64,000 nucleotides of DNA, from NCBI RefSeq assembly GCF_014694405.1, contig NZ_JAAUWV010000013.1, positions 20,289 to 84,288 on the forward strand, read 5' to 3'. Source of the stretch: Pseudoalteromonas sp. S16_S37 (lineage in GTDB: Bacteria > Pseudomonadota > Gammaproteobacteria > Enterobacterales > Alteromonadaceae). Below are positions 26,501 to 37,841 of the stretch, piece after piece. The stretch's first letter is position 1, and each line of letters begins with the position of its first letter. A program made the translations under genes and the position numbers. The notes beneath the pieces were generated by a model. The model saw nothing but the letters and a program-made list of their open reading frames with translations. It made no database searches and had not been told where the DNA came from.

Positions 26501-26765
26501 ACGCGCTTGTCAATTGCGCTTACGACCTATTTTAATGACATCCATTGCTTTTACAGCAGGTGTTATTCCTTTGGTATTGGCGTCAGGAGCTGGTGCTGAA
26601 ATGCGCGAGACAATGGGGGTTGCGGTCTTTTCGGGTATGGTGGGTGTGACGATATTTGGCTTATTGTTTACACCGGTGTTTTATATGCTTGTAAGTAAAA
26701 AACGCTCTGTGCCTGAACATGATAGTGACATGCCGGCTCAGATAGAAACTTTCTCCTCAAAATAA
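23583..26765 (+). CDS. RND multidrug efflux pump, HAE1 family (MexF/AcrB-like)
   Basis: A 1060-aa inner-membrane proton antiporter of the HAE1 family, the usual length. It starts MNFSHFFIRRPIFAGMLS, with the expected first segment and large periplasmic porter domain. GIVVDDAIVVVENVERN carries the paired Asp residues of the proton relay in segment 4. The Lys of segment 10 appears in ALASKNAILMVEFAKE. It exports hydrophobic drugs or metabolites together with the upstream adaptor. Its closeness to the biosynthetic cluster suggests, but does not prove, a role in export or self-protection. It is followed by a clear rho-independent terminator. Confidence 0.93.
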   Translation: MNFSHFFIRRPIFAGMLSLIIFIAGAISLFQLPVSEYPEVVPPTVVITANYPGANPQVIAETVATPLEQEINGVENMLYMFSQGTSDGRLTLTVTFALGTDLDRAQVQVQNRVNSALPRLPQEVQRLGVVAKKASPNLALVVHLISPTGSHDISYLSNYADIYVKDQIARLSSVGDIQLFGAGQYSLRVWLDPEQLAERQLTVNDVISAIKKQNRQVAAGSLGAQPVPLDKQFQVLLNVKGRLGEVNEFNDIIIKVSPTGAVTKLKDIGRVELGQDSYALRALLSGQKAVAMPIFQRPGSNAIELSNDVRAVMARLSKDFPQGVTYDIAYDPTIFVRGSIDAVITTLLEAIMLVVVVVILFLQTWRASIIPLVAVPVSLVGTFAAMQWLGVSINTLSLFGLVLAIGIVVDDAIVVVENVERNIANGLSPYEATKQAMREVTGPIIAIALVLCAVFIPTAFISGLSGQFYKQFALTITISTLISAFNSLTLSPALAALLLKPHGAKPDKLTVVINSIFSKVLFTPFNRFFDSAARGYVGLVKRLIRYSVIVLALYGGLLFATSKLFDAIPGGFIPQQDKQYLIAIAQLPDAASLDRTDSVIREMENMALNTTGIINTVSFPGLSINGFTNSPNSGIIFVNLDKFENRQTSELSAFALAAKLNQKFAAIDEAFIAVFPPPPISGLGTTGGFKLQLEDRANLGYEKLFENLQNVIAKAQQRPELMGLYSSFRIQVPQMNIEVDREQALVQGVPLDEIFDALQVYLGSLYVNDFNLFGRTYQVTAQAEASFRLDPEQILTYKVKNIYGQMLPLGAVLKVSPTTGPDRVMHYNGYLSAEINGTTAMGYSSDQAQQAMEDVLSDTLTDGMAFEWTDVTYQQILAGNTMVYVFPLVVLLVFMVLASQYESFKLPFAIILIVPMTILSALLGVWLTSGDNNIFTQIALIVLVALASKNAILMVEFAKEEQANGLSGFDAILRACQLRLRPILMTSIAFTAGVIPLVLASGAGAEMRETMGVAVFSGMVGVTIFGLLFTPVFYMLVSKKRSVPEHDSDMPAQIETFSSK

Positions 26766-26781
26766 ACCTCAGTAAAGAGCA

Positions 26782-26808
26782 GAAGCCAGCATTGCTGGCT
26801 TCTTTTTT
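26782..26808 (+). terminator. rho-independent terminator of the efflux operon
   Basis: GAAGCCAGC, loop ATT and GCTGGCTTC form a 9-bp perfect stem followed by TTTTTT, 17 bases after the pump stop codon. The following stretch to 27039 (about 230 bases) is AT-rich and holds no gene I can support. Confidence 0.9.
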
Positions 26809-27039
26809 ATGACGGCAGAATCATCCAACTGTCGCAGTATTACTCATCAATTTAGAAATGCAGTCATAGAAAGCTGCCGCAATGGCTAAAAAGTTATTCT
26901 AATCGTCGATGTTATAAGCAGACAAAGTTTCATTCATTAAATCCGTCAATTTGGGTATTTACCTGTCTTATTTTGCGTATTATTGGTTTTTTTATTTAAT
27001 TGAAATGCGTTTTCATACTGTTGTTTGGTTTTTTTATGC

Positions 27040-27069
27040 TTGATCTTGCTTTGTGACCCATGTTACAAC
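27040..27069 (+). promoter_or_regulatory. candidate promoter of the leucine operon
   Basis: TTGATC (27040-27045), an 18-bp spacer and TACAAC (27064-27069) give a moderate sigma-70 match 34 bases upstream of the leader peptide start. The preceding AT-rich DNA would suit LeuO- or H-NS-type control, which is inference. Confidence 0.4.
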
Positions 27070-27102
27070 ATAGCCAATCCATCAACAGGACAACTTTGCT
27101 CT

Positions 27103-27171
27103 ATGAAAAACATCACGCTTTTGTCACTACTGCTTAATCTCTTACTGATTAATTTTGTCAGTGGGGTGTAG
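27103..27171 (+). CDS. leuL: leu operon leader peptide
   Basis: A 22-codon open frame, ATG to TAG, with eight leucine codons: CTT TTG (Ser) CTA CTG CTT (Asn) CTC TTA CTG. It precedes a terminator hairpin and leuA. It follows the classical attenuation model: ribosome stalling when charged leucyl-tRNA is scarce would favour an antiterminator and allow transcription of leuABCD. All six synonymous leucine codons occur, so every leucine isoacceptor can be sensed. A Shine-Dalgarno-like CAGGA lies about 13 bases before the start. Confidence 0.9.
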   Translation: MKNITLLSLLLNLLLINFVSGV

Positions 27172-27197
27172 TGCGCGTAAATAGAGCAGCTACTTTT

Positions 27198-27223
27198 AAC
27201 CCCGCACTTGCGGGGTTTTTTTA
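27198..27223 (+). terminator. leu attenuator terminator
   Basis: AACCCCGC, loop ACTT and GCGGGGTT form an 8-bp stem followed by a run of seven T (27216-27222). It lies 26 bases after the leader peptide stop and 24 before leuA, as expected for the attenuator. Confidence 0.9.
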
Positions 27224-27246
27224 TTTTTGGGGATGAGGAATAAGTT

Positions 27247-29867
<2,621 letters not shown>

Positions 29868-29875
29868 CCTATTTT

Positions 29876-29905
29876 AACAGCAGCCTTCCGTCAGGCTGCT
29901 GTTTT
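29876..29905 (+). terminator. hairpin between leuB and leuC
   Basis: AACAGCAGCC and GGCTGCTGTT pair perfectly over 10 bp around an 8-nt loop and are followed by TT before A. It fills most of the 55-bp leuB-leuC gap. It may be a partial terminator or an mRNA-stability element that lowers leuCD expression relative to leuAB. Confidence 0.6.
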
Positions 29906-29922
29906 AGCTGAGGATGTAGCAA

Positions 29923-31323
29923 GTGGCACAAACCTTATACGATAAAATATGGCAATCTCATGTGGTTGCCAAAATTAATGAACAAACCGATTTACTATAC
30001 ATTGATAGGCATTTAGTACACGAAGTCACCTCACCGCAGGCATTTTCTGGCTTGAGAGAAAAAAATCGCACGGTTAGATGCCCAGAGAAAACCTTCGCAA
30101 CGATGGATCATAATGTCTCAACTAAAAGCCGTTCTTTGGATGCGGCCAGTGAGGTATCCAAAAATCAGTTAATGGCGCTTGCTAAAAACTGTGAAGAGTT
30201 TGGGATTGTGCTGTACGACTTAAACTCTATCAACCAAGGTATCGTCCATGTAATGGGCCCTGAGCAAGGGATCACGTTACCAGGCACAACGATTGTATGT
30301 GGCGATAGCCATACCTCGACTCATGGCGCATTTGGCGCGTTGGCGCATGGTATTGGCACCTCAGAAGTTGAGCATGTATTGGCCACGCAAACATTGCAGC
30401 AAAAAAAGGCTAAATCGTTAAAAATTCAGGTCAATGGTTTATTGCGTCCAACGGTTACGGCAAAAGATTTAATCATGGCGGTCATAGGTAAATTGGGCAC
30501 CGCTGGCGGTACCGGATATGTGGCTGAGTTTTGTGGCTCTGCTATTGAAGCGTTGTCGATGGAAGCGCGTATGACTTTGTGTAATATGAGTATTGAAATG
30601 GGCGCTAAAGCGGGGCTTATCGCACCTGATGAAACGACTTATGAATACATAAAAGGTCGACCTTTTGCACCAAAAGGAGATGACTTTGATGCTGCCGTTG
30701 CCTATTGGCGAACATTGTGCACAGACGAAGGCGCTCAGTTTGATTATGTGGTTGAGCTAAATGCCCAAGATATCCAGCCGCAAGTGACCTGGGGCACAAG
30801 CCCTGAGCAAGTTATTGGCATTGATGAGCTGGTGCCGGACCCTGACCAGGAGCCAAATCTAATTAAGGCACAGGCTATTCGCAGTGCGTTGCAATACATG
30901 GGCTTGCAGGCAGGGCAAAAGCTGTCAGATGCTAAGGTGGATACCGTATTTATAGGCTCATGTACCAACAGTCGTATTGAGGACTTACGTGCTGCCGCGG
31001 ATATTGTTAAAGGCAAGCAGGTGGCCAAAGGCGTTGAAGCTTTAATCGTGCCGGGCTCTGGTCTTGTAAAGCAACAAGCTGAACAAGAAGGACTGGCTGA
31101 TATTTTTAAAGCCGCAGGTTTTGAATGGCGTGAGCCGGGCTGTTCAATGTGTTTGGCAATGAATGATGACCGTTTGGGTGCGGGTAAGCGCTGTGCTTCA
31201 ACGTCAAATCGCAATTTTGAAGGTCGTCAGGGTCGCGGTGGTCGCACCCACCTTGTTAGCCCCGCAATGGCGGCGGCAGCAGCAATTGCCGGTCACTTTA
31301 CTGATATTCGAGGAGAAGTCTAA
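29923..31323 (+). CDS. leuC: 3-isopropylmalate dehydratase large subunit
   Basis: A 466-aa aconitase-family subunit, the same length as in E. coli, with a GTG start. The [4Fe-4S] ligands lie in GSCTNSR and GCSMCLAMN (one plus two cysteines), and [13 protein letters not shown] is intact. With LeuD it isomerises 2-isopropylmalate to 3-isopropylmalate in the cytoplasm. The start follows GAGGATG. The stop shares one base with the leuD start. Confidence 0.97.
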   Translation: MAQTLYDKIWQSHVVAKINEQTDLLYIDRHLVHEVTSPQAFSGLREKNRTVRCPEKTFATMDHNVSTKSRSLDAASEVSKNQLMALAKNCEEFGIVLYDLNSINQGIVHVMGPEQGITLPGTTIVCGDSHTSTHGAFGALAHGIGTSEVEHVLATQTLQQKKAKSLKIQVNGLLRPTVTAKDLIMAVIGKLGTAGGTGYVAEFCGSAIEALSMEARMTLCNMSIEMGAKAGLIAPDETTYEYIKGRPFAPKGDDFDAAVAYWRTLCTDEGAQFDYVVELNAQDIQPQVTWGTSPEQVIGIDELVPDPDQEPNLIKAQAIRSALQYMGLQAGQKLSDAKVDTVFIGSCTNSRIEDLRAAADIVKGKQVAKGVEALIVPGSGLVKQQAEQEGLADIFKAAGFEWREPGCSMCLAMNDDRLGAGKRCASTSNRNFEGRQGRGGRTHLVSPAMAAAAAIAGHFTDIRGEV

Positions 31324-31922
31324 TGAGTTGTTATCATCAAGGGCTGTTGGCACCATTAGATAAAAACAACGTGGATACTGACCAAATCATCCCCAAGCAG
31401 TTTTTAACATCAACGAGCCGTGACGGGTTTGATAAAGCATTATTTTATGATTGGCGCTATCTTGAAGATGGTTCACAAAACCCTGATTTTGTGCTCAATA
31501 ACGCGTGCTACCAAGGTGCGTCGATATTATTGACACGCGATAACTTTGGCTGCGGCTCATCCCGTGAGCATGCGCCTTGGGCACTTAAGCAATATGGCTT
31601 TAGTGTCATTTTGGCACAAAGCTTTGCTGATATCTTTTTCAACAACTGTGGCAATAACCAAATGCTGTGTATTGCTTTACCAGCTGAGGTGCTCGAACAG
31701 TTATTTCAATTGACTCAGCAGCATACTGATATTCAAGTGGAAGTGGACTTAGCGAAGCAGCAATTAAGAAGCCAGTATTTTGATGCCATTGACTTTGATG
31801 TACGCGCTGATATCAAAGCGCGGCTGTTAAGTGGTTTAGATTTTATCGGTGAAACAGAGCAGTTAAACAATAAGATCAGTGCATTTGAGCAGCAGTTGAA
31901 ATCCCAAAGGCCTTGGCAGTAG
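31323..31922 (+). CDS. leuD: 3-isopropylmalate dehydratase small subunit
   Basis: A 199-aa swivel-domain subunit (E. coli 201 aa). The characteristic NVDTDQIIPKQFL and DNFGCGSSREHAPWAL are present. It forms the LeuCD isomerase with the preceding gene product. It starts on the last base of the leuC stop codon (TAATG), which implies translational coupling and a 1:1 ratio. A rho-independent terminator closes the operon 55 bp downstream. Confidence 0.97.
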   Translation: MSCYHQGLLAPLDKNNVDTDQIIPKQFLTSTSRDGFDKALFYDWRYLEDGSQNPDFVLNNACYQGASILLTRDNFGCGSSREHAPWALKQYGFSVILAQSFADIFFNNCGNNQMLCIALPAEVLEQLFQLTQQHTDIQVEVDLAKQQLRSQYFDAIDFDVRADIKARLLSGLDFIGETEQLNNKISAFEQQLKSQRPWQ

Positions 31923-31976
31923 CCTCACCGATGACTTAGGCTGAAAATCCGCTTTAGCCGAATTAATTGCAACAAG

Positions 31977-32005
31977 CCAAAGGGTCGATTACCCTTTGGT
32001 TTTTT
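31977..32005 (+). terminator. rho-independent terminator of the leu operon
   Basis: CCAAAGGGT, loop CGATT and ACCCTTTGG make a 9-bp perfect stem followed by six T. Confidence 0.92.
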
Positions 32006-32031
32006 GTATCTGGCTTTGAGGAACACTGTCT

Positions 32032-32625
32032 ATGAAATTTACCGCATTGAGCGTTTTGGCGCTTTCCAGTTCGCTCGCATTGGCACGTCCTGCGCCTTTG
32101 GTTTCTATTCCAACACATGATGCATTTTTTAATAATATCGCAGCGCATTGTGGTAAAGCTTTCGAAGGGGAAGTTGTTGTTGATAATGCACTAGGCCCTA
32201 GCTCATTTGCAGGAAAAAAACTCATTATGCATATTCGCCGATGTGATGAGCGCCAACTTCAGGTGCCTTTTCATGTTGGTGACGATGCCTCACGCACTTG
32301 GATCATAACCAAAACGGGTAGTGGCTTAAGTTTAAAACATGATCATCGCCATGAAGATGGCAGCGATGATGCCTCAACTATGTACGGTGGCCACACCCTA
32401 GATGCTGGGTTTGCCAATGTACAATCTTTTCCAGCCGATCAGTATTCAAAAGAGCTTTTTGCACGCCAAGGGATCCCACAATCAATGGGAAACACTTGGC
32501 AGATGTTTATTTATGATGAGTCATTTAGCTATCGCATGGTACGGGAAGGCAGAGAGTTTCGAGTAAACTTTGATCTTACTCAGCCAATTAAACCACCTGC
32601 GGCACCTTGGGGCTATAAAGACTAG
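32032..32625 (+). CDS. secreted protein of unknown function
   Basis: A 197-aa protein with a signal peptide (about 1-18, ALA|RP). I do not recognise a named domain. Visible features are Cys40 and Cys66, a His/Asp-rich stretch KHDHRHEDGSDDAS and the end APWGYKD. The His-rich stretch could bind metal, but this is only a guess. It seems to be a single-gene unit: it begins 27 bases after the leu terminator, and the next gene is 137 bp away. Shewanella and Pseudoalteromonas relatives probably carry the same protein, but I cannot verify this. Confidence 0.6.
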   Translation: MKFTALSVLALSSSLALARPAPLVSIPTHDAFFNNIAAHCGKAFEGEVVVDNALGPSSFAGKKLIMHIRRCDERQLQVPFHVGDDASRTWIITKTGSGLSLKHDHRHEDGSDDASTMYGGHTLDAGFANVQSFPADQYSKELFARQGIPQSMGNTWQMFIYDESFSYRMVREGREFRVNFDLTQPIKPPAAPWGYKD

Positions 32626-32762
32626 CTGGTTGGTGCTTTGAGTTAAGGTCGGAATTTATTCAAAGCCCAACAGAACTATAATTCGCATTAAGGTGTTTTG
32701 CTGGCTATTTTTAATAGGTTATTAAATAGCCGACTGTCTCGGCGCTTGAAAAAGGAATCGTT

Positions 32763-33179
32763 ATGGCGATAACAGCGCGACAAAAACAACTAGTACAACA
32801 AAGCTTTGCTAAAGTTGAGCCGATTGCAGAGCAAGCAGCTGAAATTTTTTACACCACGTTATTTGAGTACGACCCGTCATTGCGGCCGCTTTTTAAAAAT
32901 AGCATTAAGAGCCAAGGGCAAAAGTTAATGGCAACATTAAAGCTTGCTGTGGCGGGATTAGATGACCTTGATAAGTTGGTTCCCGTTTTACAAAGTTTGG
33001 CAGAGCGCCATGTAGGATATGGTGTAAAGGCGAAAGATTTTACCCCCGTGGGGAATGCGCTACTACATACGTTAAAAGTGGGTTTAGGTGAGCAATGGAA
33101 TGCTGAATTGCGCCAAGCATGGGTAGACACAATTCATATTGTGGCAGATGTGATGAAGGCGCACGCATTTGCAAAGTAA
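32763..33179 (+). CDS. single-domain globin (Vitreoscilla-type)
   Basis: A 138-aa protein with the classical bacterial globin pattern. Phe in LRPLFKNS fits CD1, Gln in KSQGQKL is near the distal E7 position, and His in LAERHVGYGVK is the proximal F8 haem ligand. There is no flavin reductase domain, so it is not a flavohaemoglobin. Likely roles are oxygen delivery or storage under low oxygen or nitric oxide detoxification with a separate reductase. It has a strong AAGGA before the ATG and stands alone as a transcription unit. Confidence 0.88.
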   Translation: MAITARQKQLVQQSFAKVEPIAEQAAEIFYTTLFEYDPSLRPLFKNSIKSQGQKLMATLKLAVAGLDDLDKLVPVLQSLAERHVGYGVKAKDFTPVGNALLHTLKVGLGEQWNAELRQAWVDTIHIVADVMKAHAFAK

Positions 33180-33214
33180 TTTCTGCTTTGAATAAAACGC
33201 TTACGGTGTATTGC

Positions 33215-33592
33215 TCATTGGCCAATACACTTTAGCTCAACCTGTAAATCGCTTTGATATGGCCTTGGCGTTGTTGGCAATTTTTCAAAGCGCTGTATGC
33301 CTTTAAGTATGGTGAGCTGAGGCGTTTTCGCTTTGCACAACTGAGCGCTGTGGCGCAGTAAGAACACACTTTGTTGCAAAAAATGCGCGTAGCTATCGGA
33401 TTTAATCTTTAATAAATAGTGCCCATTATTATACTTAGTTTGTTCGTAGTGCACCTTGTGATCAAAATCATAGCGTTTCTCAGACTTAATATCTTCGGCA
33501 GACACAAAGGTTGCAGCCACGAGAGGAAGCATAACAAAGAACCACTTGAGGCACTTTGCTAAGGCGGTCCTACCTTGATATACATTGTGCAT
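33215..33592 (-). CDS. small exported protein of unknown function
   Basis: I place the start at 33592, where AAGGAG lies six bases upstream; a longer frame from 33622 has no such site. The 125-aa product has an N-terminal basic plus hydrophobic segment, KCLKWFFVMLPLVAATFVSA|E, that looks like a signal peptide. The mature part is about 90 residues with cysteines near the middle and end. No known domain is recognised. It is divergent from the TerB-like gene, 63 bp away, and convergent with the globin gene. Confidence 0.6.
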   Translation of the reverse strand: MHNVYQGRTALAKCLKWFFVMLPLVAATFVSAEDIKSEKRYDFDHKVHYEQTKYNNGHYLLKIKSDSYAHFLQQSVFLLRHSAQLCKAKTPQLTILKGIQRFEKLPTTPRPYQSDLQVELKCIGQ

Positions 33593-33655
33593 ATAAACTC
33601 CTTGGCACCAAAAGTATTTCATTATTAATCAGTGTAACACAGTGGAGAAGTTTAC

Positions 33656-34108
33656 TTGTTAAATCACCTGAAAAAGCTATTGCAAAGCAACATCCCCAAA
33701 ACGGTTGGACGTGATGTGCTAGATTTTAATACCGCGTTGGCGGCGTTACTGGTTGAAGTGATGCGAGCAGATGGCAAACTCTTAGACAGTGAGTTTAACA
33801 AAATCAGCCAAATCCTAACGCAACGGTGTCAGCTTGGTCCTGAGCAAACCACAGCGCTGATTGATAAAGCACAAAAACTAGTAGAGCACGCGATTGACCT
33901 TTTTGCATTTGTGAAACAAATCAATCAACACACCTCTGACATTGAACGCATTGAGATTATTGAACTGCTTTGGCATGTTGCGTTTGCAGATGGTCACCTA
34001 GACAGTCATGAAGATCATATCATTCGCAAAATATCAGGGCTGCTTTATGTTGCACACCCTGATTTTATTAGCGCAAAACTAGCTGCACAAGAATGTGCTG
34101 CTAAGTAA
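33656..34108 (+). CDS. TerB-like (tellurite resistance/DnaJ-associated) helical protein
   Basis: A 150-aa all-helical protein. Two repeats of the TerB pattern are visible: LLVEVMRADGKLLDSEFNKI and LLWHVAFADGHLDSHEDHII, each with the acidic A-D-G-x-L-D-x-E motif that may bind metal. It uses a TTG start with GGAGAAG five bases upstream. Such stand-alone proteins (COG4103 type) have no settled function. It is convergent with hemN. Confidence 0.7.
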   Translation: MLNHLKKLLQSNIPKTVGRDVLDFNTALAALLVEVMRADGKLLDSEFNKISQILTQRCQLGPEQTTALIDKAQKLVEHAIDLFAFVKQINQHTSDIERIEIIELLWHVAFADGHLDSHEDHIIRKISGLLYVAHPDFISAKLAAQECAAK

Positions 34109-34125
34109 ACATCATAAAGCTGATA

Positions 34126-35511
34126 TCAGATAACACGTGAAAAACGTGCTGTCTTAAGCTGTTGTTGTAAATATTCATCAAAGCACATACAGATAATGCG
34201 AATGAACAGGTTGCCTCGACTCGTCACTTCTATTTTATGCTCTGATATCACAACTAACCCATCTTGAGCTAAAGGGGTGAGGGCATTTAGCGCCTCGGCA
34301 AAGTGGCTTTTGAAATTAATTTCGTAGCGTGCTTCAAATTCGGCGATATCCAATTCAAAATGGCAAATCAGCTGTTTGATCACCTGTGCTCGTAATTGAT
34401 CTTCTGCATTGAGTTGCATGCCTTTGCTAATCGCAAAGCTGTGCTGATTGACCGCGTCGTAATATGTTTTTAGCTCTTTTTCGTTTTGTAAAATGGCATT
34501 GCCGATTTGTGAAATAGAAGATACACCTAGGCCCAGTAAATCGCAGTCGCCATGAGTGGTGTAACCTTGGAAGTTACGGTGTAACTGACCGTGTTGCTGG
34601 GCTATGGCTAATTCATCTTGTTTTTTAGCAAAGTGGTCCATACCAATAAATTGATACCCAGCTTGAGTCATTTGCTCTAACGTATTTTTGAACATTGTGA
34701 GCTTTTGCTCTGGGCTTGGCATATCCGCTTCTTTTAGTTTGCGCTGCGCCGCGAATTTGTCGGGTAAGTGTGCATAGTTGAATACTGACACTCTATCTGG
34801 ACTGAGCTCGATGAGCTTAGCAATACTCTGTGCAAAGCTCTCAGGTGTTTGATGTGGCAGGCCATAGATCATATCTGCATTGATTGACTTAAATCCCAAC
34901 TCGCGTGCGTGCTTAAGTAGGGCAACCACATCATCCATATGCTGTGGTCTATTCACTGCTTCTTGAACTTGGTCATTAAAATCTTGCACACCAAATGACA
35001 CACGATTAAAGCCGAGTATGTGTAATTGCGCCAACATGTTGTCAGCCAGTGATCTTGGGTCTATTTCTATGCTGCGCTGTGCTTGGCTATTAAATTTAAA
35101 ATGCCGCTCTAGCATGGTGATAAGGCGCGTCATTTGCTCGGTGGTTAAAAACGTTGGCGTGCCACCACCTAAATGAAGTTGCTCTACTATGTAGTGTTTA
35201 AATAACGGCGCTTTAGATTGAATTTCTAGCTCTAGGTTATCTAAGTAGGTATCCGCCTTGTGCTGATGGCGAGTGACTATTTTATTACAACCACAGTAAT
35301 AGCATAGTTGATGGCAAAATGGGATATGCACATAAAGTGACAGCACGTCACTATCAGAGGTGTTCACTGCTGTACGCAACGCGGAGTCGTCGTATCCTGA
35401 CTGTAAAGATAAAGCGGTAGGGTAAGAAGTATATCTCGGACCAGAGACGTTATATTTTTTGATTAGGGAATCATCCCATGTAGGTAGATTAATCACGATA
35501 CGCACTCGCAC
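34126..35511 (-). CDS. hemN: oxygen-independent coproporphyrinogen III oxidase
   Basis: A 461-aa radical SAM enzyme, similar in length to E. coli HemN (457 aa) and alike throughout. The iron-sulfur motif C-x3-C-x2-C is in PFCHQLCYYCGC, followed by LHLGGGTPTFL. YNVSGPRYTSYPTAL at the start and ICMCFDEYL...FSRVI at the end are diagnostic. It oxidatively decarboxylates coproporphyrinogen III in haem synthesis under low oxygen. The start is uncertain among several GTG codons at 35511, 35505 and 35496. A possible FNR site lies upstream. Confidence 0.96.
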   Translation of the reverse strand: MRVRIVINLPTWDDSLIKKYNVSGPRYTSYPTALSLQSGYDDSALRTAVNTSDSDVLSLYVHIPFCHQLCYYCGCNKIVTRHQHKADTYLDNLELEIQSKAPLFKHYIVEQLHLGGGTPTFLTTEQMTRLITMLERHFKFNSQAQRSIEIDPRSLADNMLAQLHILGFNRVSFGVQDFNDQVQEAVNRPQHMDDVVALLKHARELGFKSINADMIYGLPHQTPESFAQSIAKLIELSPDRVSVFNYAHLPDKFAAQRKLKEADMPSPEQKLTMFKNTLEQMTQAGYQFIGMDHFAKKQDELAIAQQHGQLHRNFQGYTTHGDCDLLGLGVSSISQIGNAILQNEKELKTYYDAVNQHSFAISKGMQLNAEDQLRAQVIKQLICHFELDIAEFEARYEINFKSHFAEALNALTPLAQDGLVVISEHKIEVTSRGNLFIRIICMCFDEYLQQQLKTARFSRVI

Positions 35512-35565
35512 AGTTAGCTGACTATTTTGATGGCGACAGTGTATCGGCGTTCACTAAGTGAGGTA

Positions 35566-35579
35566 TTGATCTAGGGCAA
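35566..35579 (-). promoter_or_regulatory. candidate FNR/Anr-type box upstream of hemN
   Basis: Read on the minus strand, TTGCCCTAGATCAA matches TTGAT-N4-ATCAA at 8 of 10 positions. It lies about 55 bp upstream of hemN. Anaerobic regulators commonly control hemN in gammaproteobacteria, so the site is plausible but not tested. Confidence 0.45.
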
Positions 35580-35587
35580 AAAGAGGT

Positions 35588-35607
35588 GAGCCGCATGTCA
35601 GCGGCTC
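35588..35607 (-). terminator. terminator after the chemoreceptor gene
   Basis: GAGCCGC and GCGGCTC form a 7-bp stem with a 6-nt loop. On the minus strand it is followed after four bases by CTTTTT, fitting termination of the chemoreceptor transcript. Confidence 0.6.
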
Positions 35608-35615
35608 TTTGATTG

Positions 35616-37646
35616 TTAGAGTTTAAATTGATTTACCGTACGGTTAAGCGCTTTGGCTAGATCGTTTAAGTCGCGGGCTTCACTCGCCAGCGTTTGCGCG
35701 TGATGTGCTGTACTATTCACCAAATCATTGATGGTGTTAAGACTGTTGTTGATGTCTTCCGCAACCACCGTTTGCTCCTCGGTTGAGGTGGCGATTTGGT
35801 GACTTTGATCTTGTACAGTCACCACAGACTCTGCAATTTCTTTAAGCGAGTCTAATACGCCTTGGGTTTGCTCTACGGTACTTTGGGCTTGTTCTTGCCC
35901 TTGTTGCATCATGGTGGATGCTTGCTGAGCAATTTGTTGCAAGCGAGAGATCATATTACGAATATCATCGGTTGATTCTTGCGTTCTACTTGCCAAAGAG
36001 CGTACTTCGTCTGCAACCACCGCAAAGCCTCTACCTTGCTCACCAGCACGTGCAGCCTCAATGGCGGCGTTCAGTGCCAGTAAATTGGTTTGCTCAGCAA
36101 TACCGTTGATCACATCAATAACCGCGCCTATGTTACTGGTTTCTTGTTCAAGGCCTGACACAACTTTAGCAGCTTCGCCGATATGCACGGATAGCTCAAC
36201 CATTACTTGTTGTGCTTGATTTGAACGAGCCGCGCCATCTTGCGTCATACGTTGTACGGTTTCAGCTGCTTGGTTGGTTTCTTGTGCATTACGTGAGATC
36301 TCGGTCACTGTCGCGGCCATTTCAGTCACTGCTGCGCTAACACTGTCGACTTGCTCTTTCTCTTGCTGAATTTCATGGTTGGTATTGGATGACACTTCGC
36401 TTAATTGCGCAGAGGCGTTACCTAGTTGTGAAGCTTGTGCTGCGGTATCGAGCATCATCGCGCGCAACTTATCAATAAAGGTATTCATATGATGCGCTAG
36501 CTGGCCCACTTCGTCTTGGCTGTTTATATCGATGCGCTGAGTTAAGTCGCCATCACCCGATGCAATATCACGCATGATATAGGTTAGCTTGGTGATGGGT
36601 TTTGCAATCATATGTGTTGCCCACCAAATCATAGCAACAACGATAGCAAGAATAACGATAACGGAGGTGATAGTGGTCATCACCGCCTGTTGTACAGGCT
36701 CTTCAATTAGGCTTGTTGGAATTAAAATACCTACATGCCAATCTAAAATCGGCGTATCTAACTTAACGCTATTGAAAACAACGTAGTAATCTTTACCTTT
36801 AAGAGTAACTTCGGCTGTGCCTGATTGATTATTCTCAATTTTTTGATTGAGAGCGCTAAACCCTTGGGTATTTGCAAAGCGACCTTCTAATGCTTCTAAG
36901 CCTTCTTTGCCATTGGGTCCTTCATCTGTGATCGACAGGTCATGTCCGGTTTGCTTTGAAAGGTGAACAACTTTTAAATCACTGTCGAGCAAAAAGCCAT
37001 AGCCTTGACCATGAAAGCGAATATCTTCAACCATTGCACTGATGCGGTTAATTTGTAAATCAACACCACCAATACCGACTAATTCCCCACGACTATTATG
37101 CACCGGTTGTTGTACCACAGCAGAGACTGCGCCAGTGTTAATATCTACGGTGGGTGTACCGACATATAGCCCGTTTTTGCTTAGGGCGTCTTGCCACCAA
37201 CCACGTTTGTAAGTGTAGTAAGGTTTTCCATCGGCGAACTTTGATGTGCGTTCATTTTCTTTAAAGTACTCACCCGTTTTAGCTGAACCAAAAAATGCCG
37301 ACAACACGTTTTCGTCAGTGCTACTAATGCGATTGAAATCTTTGTTGATGTTCTCATAACCATCTAGAGTGGATAAGTCGGCTTCTCTAGTATCGTATTG
37401 CTCAAAAAACTCAATCATATGTGGACTGGTAATAAACGATTTTACCAATTTGCCATATTGAGCAAAAAACGACTCCATCGATAACTTTTCACTTAGTATA
37501 TAACTTTGCGCTTCTCGCTCGACACCTTGTCGCGATAACGAAGCTATATGATTGACGAAATAGCTAGATGCTATGATCAACAGCACCGAAATTGTGCCGC
37601 CTATGAGTAGGAGGATTTTTTTCCTCAAAGATAAATTTTCAAGCAT
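35616..37646 (-). CDS. methyl-accepting chemotaxis protein with dCache sensor
   Basis: A 676-aa inner-membrane chemoreceptor. The first membrane segment is at about 10-32 ([20 protein letters not shown]). A periplasmic double-Cache-like domain follows to about 315, with Cache features KRGWWQDAL and GGVDLQI. A second segment is at about 318-341. A HAMP domain ([18 protein letters not shown]) is followed by the signalling coiled coil with the invariant hairpin tip [20 protein letters not shown]. It detects a small ligand and controls the CheA kinase. Ligands of such Cache receptors are often amino acids, but this one cannot be told. There is no CheR-binding C-terminal pentapeptide. Confidence 0.95.
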   Translation of the reverse strand: MLENLSLRKKILLLIGGTISVLLIIASSYFVNHIASLSRQGVEREAQSYILSEKLSMESFFAQYGKLVKSFITSPHMIEFFEQYDTREADLSTLDGYENINKDFNRISSTDENVLSAFFGSAKTGEYFKENERTSKFADGKPYYTYKRGWWQDALSKNGLYVGTPTVDINTGAVSAVVQQPVHNSRGELVGIGGVDLQINRISAMVEDIRFHGQGYGFLLDSDLKVVHLSKQTGHDLSITDEGPNGKEGLEALEGRFANTQGFSALNQKIENNQSGTAEVTLKGKDYYVVFNSVKLDTPILDWHVGILIPTSLIEEPVQQAVMTTITSVIVILAIVVAMIWWATHMIAKPITKLTYIMRDIASGDGDLTQRIDINSQDEVGQLAHHMNTFIDKLRAMMLDTAAQASQLGNASAQLSEVSSNTNHEIQQEKEQVDSVSAAVTEMAATVTEISRNAQETNQAAETVQRMTQDGAARSNQAQQVMVELSVHIGEAAKVVSGLEQETSNIGAVIDVINGIAEQTNLLALNAAIEAARAGEQGRGFAVVADEVRSLASRTQESTDDIRNMISRLQQIAQQASTMMQQGQEQAQSTVEQTQGVLDSLKEIAESVVTVQDQSHQIATSTEEQTVVAEDINNSLNTINDLVNSTAHHAQTLASEARDLNDLAKALNRTVNQFKL

Positions 37647-37841
37647 GGTCTGTTCTTTTTCTTGGTAATGCGCAAGAGGTAATCAAACCATATCTGTCGC
37701 TGCTTTGCTACCGTTTGCGCCAAGCGATGTTAAACAAGTATGGATGAAAACCATGTTTTTTCATCGTAATACGCTTTATGTCGTAATTATATGTTAGTGC
37801 GTTAGGTAGAAGTTCTTACTTTAACGATAAAGGATGGGGCA

